In this document: positions 6,959-7,756 of the stretch, piece after piece
How the letters are laid out: the number at the start of each line of letters is the position of its first letter
Position numbering within the stretch: position 1 is the stretch's first letter
Assembly (NCBI GenBank): GCA_905373325.1
Contig: CAJPTB010000076.1
Location: 1 to 7,756 of the forward strand
Reading direction: 5' to 3'
Length of the DNA stretch: 7,756 bases
From: an uncultured Ancrocorticia sp.
GTDB lineage: Bacteria; Actinomycetota; Actinomycetes; Actinomycetales; Actinomycetaceae
The notes under the pieces: generated by a model
Seen by the model: the letters and a program-made list of their open reading frames with translations, nothing else
The model's database searches: none
Told to the model about the DNA's origin: nothing
Made by a program: the position numbers and the translations under genes

Positions 6959-7335
6959 CGCGACCAATTCCCGTGCAGCTCGAAAATCCGCTCGGATCCC
7001 GCCGACTGGTGGAGCCCGTCGATGTTCTGCGTGACGACGGCCGAAAGCGAGCCCCTCTTTTCGAGCTCCGCCAGAAACTTGTGCGCGGCATTCGGCGCGA
7101 CTCCCTCGCGGGCGTATTCCTGCGCAAACCACTCCCAATACGCCTGCGGGTGGGTCTCGAAGAAGTCGATGGACAAAACGCGCTCGATCGGGATTTCGCG
7201 ATCCTGATGGAAAAACCCTTTGGCGCCGCGAAAGTCCGGTATGCCAGACTCCGTCGAGACCCCGGCGCCGCCGAAAAAGACGATGCGATCCGATTGCGCG
7301 ATCCATTGAGCCAGCTGGCGCCATTGACTGTCCAT
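6688..7335 (-). CDS. sirtuin (NAD-dependent protein deacylase), 5' half only, broken at the rearrangement
   Basis: The first 129 residues (7335-6949) are a clear SIR2-family N-terminus. They include the NAD-binding GGAGVSTESGIPDFRG (22-37), the helical AYWEWFAQ region, TQNIDGLHQ (102-110) and the catalytic histidine in ELHG (H121). C129 sits where the first zinc-ribbon cysteine is expected. After it the CxxC partner, the rest of the zinc module and the second half of the Rossmann domain are missing. The frame instead runs to a stop at 6688 through PPi-PEPCK sequence read in the wrong frame, giving Arg/Pro-rich residues 130-215 with no family resemblance. Sirtuins remove acyl groups from lysines using NAD and are usually 240-280 residues, so this form would be inactive. 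The ATG at 7335 is supported by the motif distance and by a TAGGCT box six bases upstream. In the native genome it is probably divergent from PPi-PEPCK. The break is more likely a chimera than a natural pseudogene. Confidence 0.85.
   Translation of the reverse strand: MDSQWRQLAQWIAQSDRIVFFGGAGVSTESGIPDFRGAKGFFHQDREIPIERVLSIDFFETHPQAYWEWFAQEYAREGVAPNAAHKFLAELEKRGSLSAVVTQNIDGLHQSAGSERIFELHGNWSRLRCRSAHPEFPRLLLGGRRRNASAAALHFRARPARPGSRAVSSIGFHELRLRLRRELQSAGRRPAQPSKRPPHNGRRLPRRRRRPADPR
6911..6958 (-). repeat. left arm of a 48-bp perfect inverted repeat, within the PEPCK body
   Basis: The 48 bases are exactly complementary to 7709-7756. Allowing one mismatch (6959 against 7708), the match extends to 6963 against 7704, then stops. 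The arm encodes PEPCK residues from about 54 to 69 (CAADQRIQNFLDSYL) in the same frame in both copies. It also contains the last sirtuin-like codons, so the sirtuin and PEPCK sequences meet inside it. Confidence 0.95.
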
Positions 7336-7341
7336 GTCACC

Positions 7342-7347
7342 AGCCTA
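7342..7347 (-). promoter_or_regulatory. -10 box for a probably leaderless sirtuin transcript
   Basis: TAGGCT on the minus strand is followed by six bases (GGTGAC) and the sirtuin ATG at 7335. This is the same box and spacing as at the PPi-PEPCK start on the other side of the spacer. GGTG could act as a poor ribosome-binding site, but it is too close to the ATG to be convincing. No clear -35 is seen. Confidence 0.5.
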
Positions 7348-7373
7348 GACCTTGAAGCGCCGCGCCACAGCCG

Positions 7374-7423
7374 GTTTCGCGACGCCCGGCCTTTCGCAAC
7401 GCCCGGCCTTTCGCGACGCCGGA
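7374..7423. repeat. 17-bp minisatellite in the sirtuin/PPi-PEPCK spacer
   Basis: Three head-to-tail copies are GTTTCGCGACGCCCGGC (7374-7390), CTTTCGCAACGCCCGGC (7391-7407) and CTTTCGCGACGCCGGA (7408-7423, one base short). Related degraded pieces follow to about 7480 (for example GCCCGGCCTTCGCATCGCC). It lies between the two divergent -10 boxes, near the sirtuin side. Copy-number change would alter the distance between the promoters; any regulatory effect is inference. Confidence 0.8.
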
Positions 7424-7536
7424 CTTCCGCGCACCGTTCCACAGAGCCCGGCCTTCGCATCGCCTGGCGACGTCCGGTCTTCGTGCATTTCGTCTTTCTA
7501 GGCGGAACGTAACAGGTTAGAGCCTCCCGGGTTCGC

Positions 7537-7542
7537 TAGGCT
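7537..7542 (+). promoter_or_regulatory. -10 box for a probably leaderless PPi-PEPCK transcript
   Basis: TAGGCT is followed by six bases (CATGTC) and the ATG at 7549. The same hexamer and spacing precede the sirtuin gene. An ATG at 7544 is closed by TGA after two codons and is not a start. GAGCCT (7520-7525) and AGGCTC (7538-7543) form a six-base inverted pair around the box, which could be an operator half-site pair or chance. No convincing -35 or Shine-Dalgarno sequence is present. Confidence 0.5.
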
Positions 7543-7548
7543 CATGTC

Positions 7549-7756
7549 ATGACGATTAAAGACGCGGCCACTGCTTCCGCCATCGCCCTGCGCTTGGAGC
7601 TTCTGGGAATTCCCGCTTTGGCACAGGCCGATCAGAGCGAGACTGACAGCCTTATGTCCCCGATATTGGCGCGCCAGCGCGAGCTTTCTCGCCGCCTGGC
7701 GCATCGCCCCTGCGCTGCCGATCAGCGCATCCAGAATTTCCTCGACTCCTACTTGG
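7549..7756 (+). CDS. PPi-type phosphoenolpyruvate carboxykinase, true 5' end (runs off window)
   Basis: Sixty-nine codons are visible, starting MTIKDAATASAIALRLELLG and ending AADQRIQNFLDSYL at the window edge. The last 48 bases are identical, in the same reading frame, to the minus-strand PPi-PEPCK body at 6958-6911. Joining them gives an unbroken 1,138-residue protein: 69 residues here plus 1,069 encoded from 6911 down to 3705. That shows this fragment to be the natural N-terminus, a helical region before the catalytic part. The start is chosen for the TAGGCT box six bases upstream. The gene is divergent from the sirtuin gene across 213 bases. It may continue beyond the window as a full second copy of the body, or the sequence may simply end here because an assembler could not pass the repeat. 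The sequence in hand cannot tell. Confidence 0.75.
   Translation, partial: MTIKDAATASAIALRLELLGIPALAQADQSETDSLMSPILARQRELSRRLAHRPCAADQRIQNFLDSYL
7709..7756 (+). repeat. right arm of the 48-bp perfect inverted repeat, at the window edge
   Basis: Exact reverse complement of 6911-6958. The identity continues to the final base, so its true length is unknown and at least 48. With the left arm it encloses 750 bases (6959-7708) holding the sirtuin 5' half, the divergent spacer and the first PPi-PEPCK codons. Confidence 0.95.

Noticed and set aside
6959..7460. N-terminal extension of the PEPCK frame up to an ATG at 7460
   Set aside because: These codons are the sirtuin gene and the minisatellite spacer read in another frame (Arg/Ser-rich, no family similarity). 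The true N-terminus is encoded on the plus strand from 7549.
7498..7704. 68-codon minus-strand frame opposite the PEPCK 5' end
   Set aside because: It is antisense to the PEPCK N-terminal codons, whose frame is proved by the join to the body; it has no start signal or domain.
6911..7756. Insertion sequence or transposon ends
   Set aside because: The inverted repeat is PEPCK coding sequence, the enclosed 750 bases encode no transposase or recombinase, and no target-site duplication is visible.

Overview
The window comes from a high-G+C bacterium, most likely an actinobacterium (Actinomycetaceae or a relative). The grounds are the G/C-rich codon third positions, a UPF0182 family protein, a very large diphosphate-type PEP carboxykinase, a tRNA without an encoded CCA, and three genes with a TAnGCT box exactly six bases before ATG, the usual layout of leaderless actinobacterial transcripts. 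This placement is inference; no species is recognised.

Layout from left to right. (1) The C-terminal half of a UPF0182 membrane protein, cut by the left edge. (2) An initiator tRNA(Met) with its own promoter and a strong terminator. (3) A divergent pair: a small RibD/DHFR-like reductase on the minus strand and a TetR-family regulator on the plus strand. Their 80-base spacer holds two matching operator-like palindromes, so the TetR protein probably controls both genes. (4) A 356-base gap between convergent genes, with three imperfect 24-25 base repeats and a 16-bp hairpin that probably ends transcription from both sides. (5) The body of a PPi-type phosphoenolpyruvate carboxykinase (PPi-PEPCK) on the minus strand. 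(6) The 5' part of a sirtuin gene on the minus strand, joined out of frame to the PEPCK body. (7) A 213-base spacer with a 17-bp minisatellite. (8) The true 5' end of the PPi-PEPCK gene, on the plus strand, running off the right edge.

The main observation is at the right end. The last 48 bases (7709-7756) are an exact inverted copy of 6911-6958 inside the PEPCK body, and the identity reaches the last base of the window. Reading the plus-strand start at 7549 through the shared 48 bases and on into the minus-strand body gives one continuous protein of 1,138 residues. The native arrangement is therefore probably a divergent pair, sirtuin on one side and PPi-PEPCK on the other. In this sequence the sirtuin 5' half has been joined to the PEPCK body at a short shared sequence. 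Amplification or assembly chimerism is the simplest explanation. A real inverted duplication or an invertible segment cannot be excluded from the sequence alone.

In function, PPi-PEPCK interconverts oxaloacetate and PEP using diphosphate. The sirtuin, when intact, would be an NAD-dependent protein deacylase sharing its promoter region. The reductase/TetR pair looks like a small self-regulated response unit with an unknown ligand. I see no phage, CRISPR, insertion sequence or defence system.
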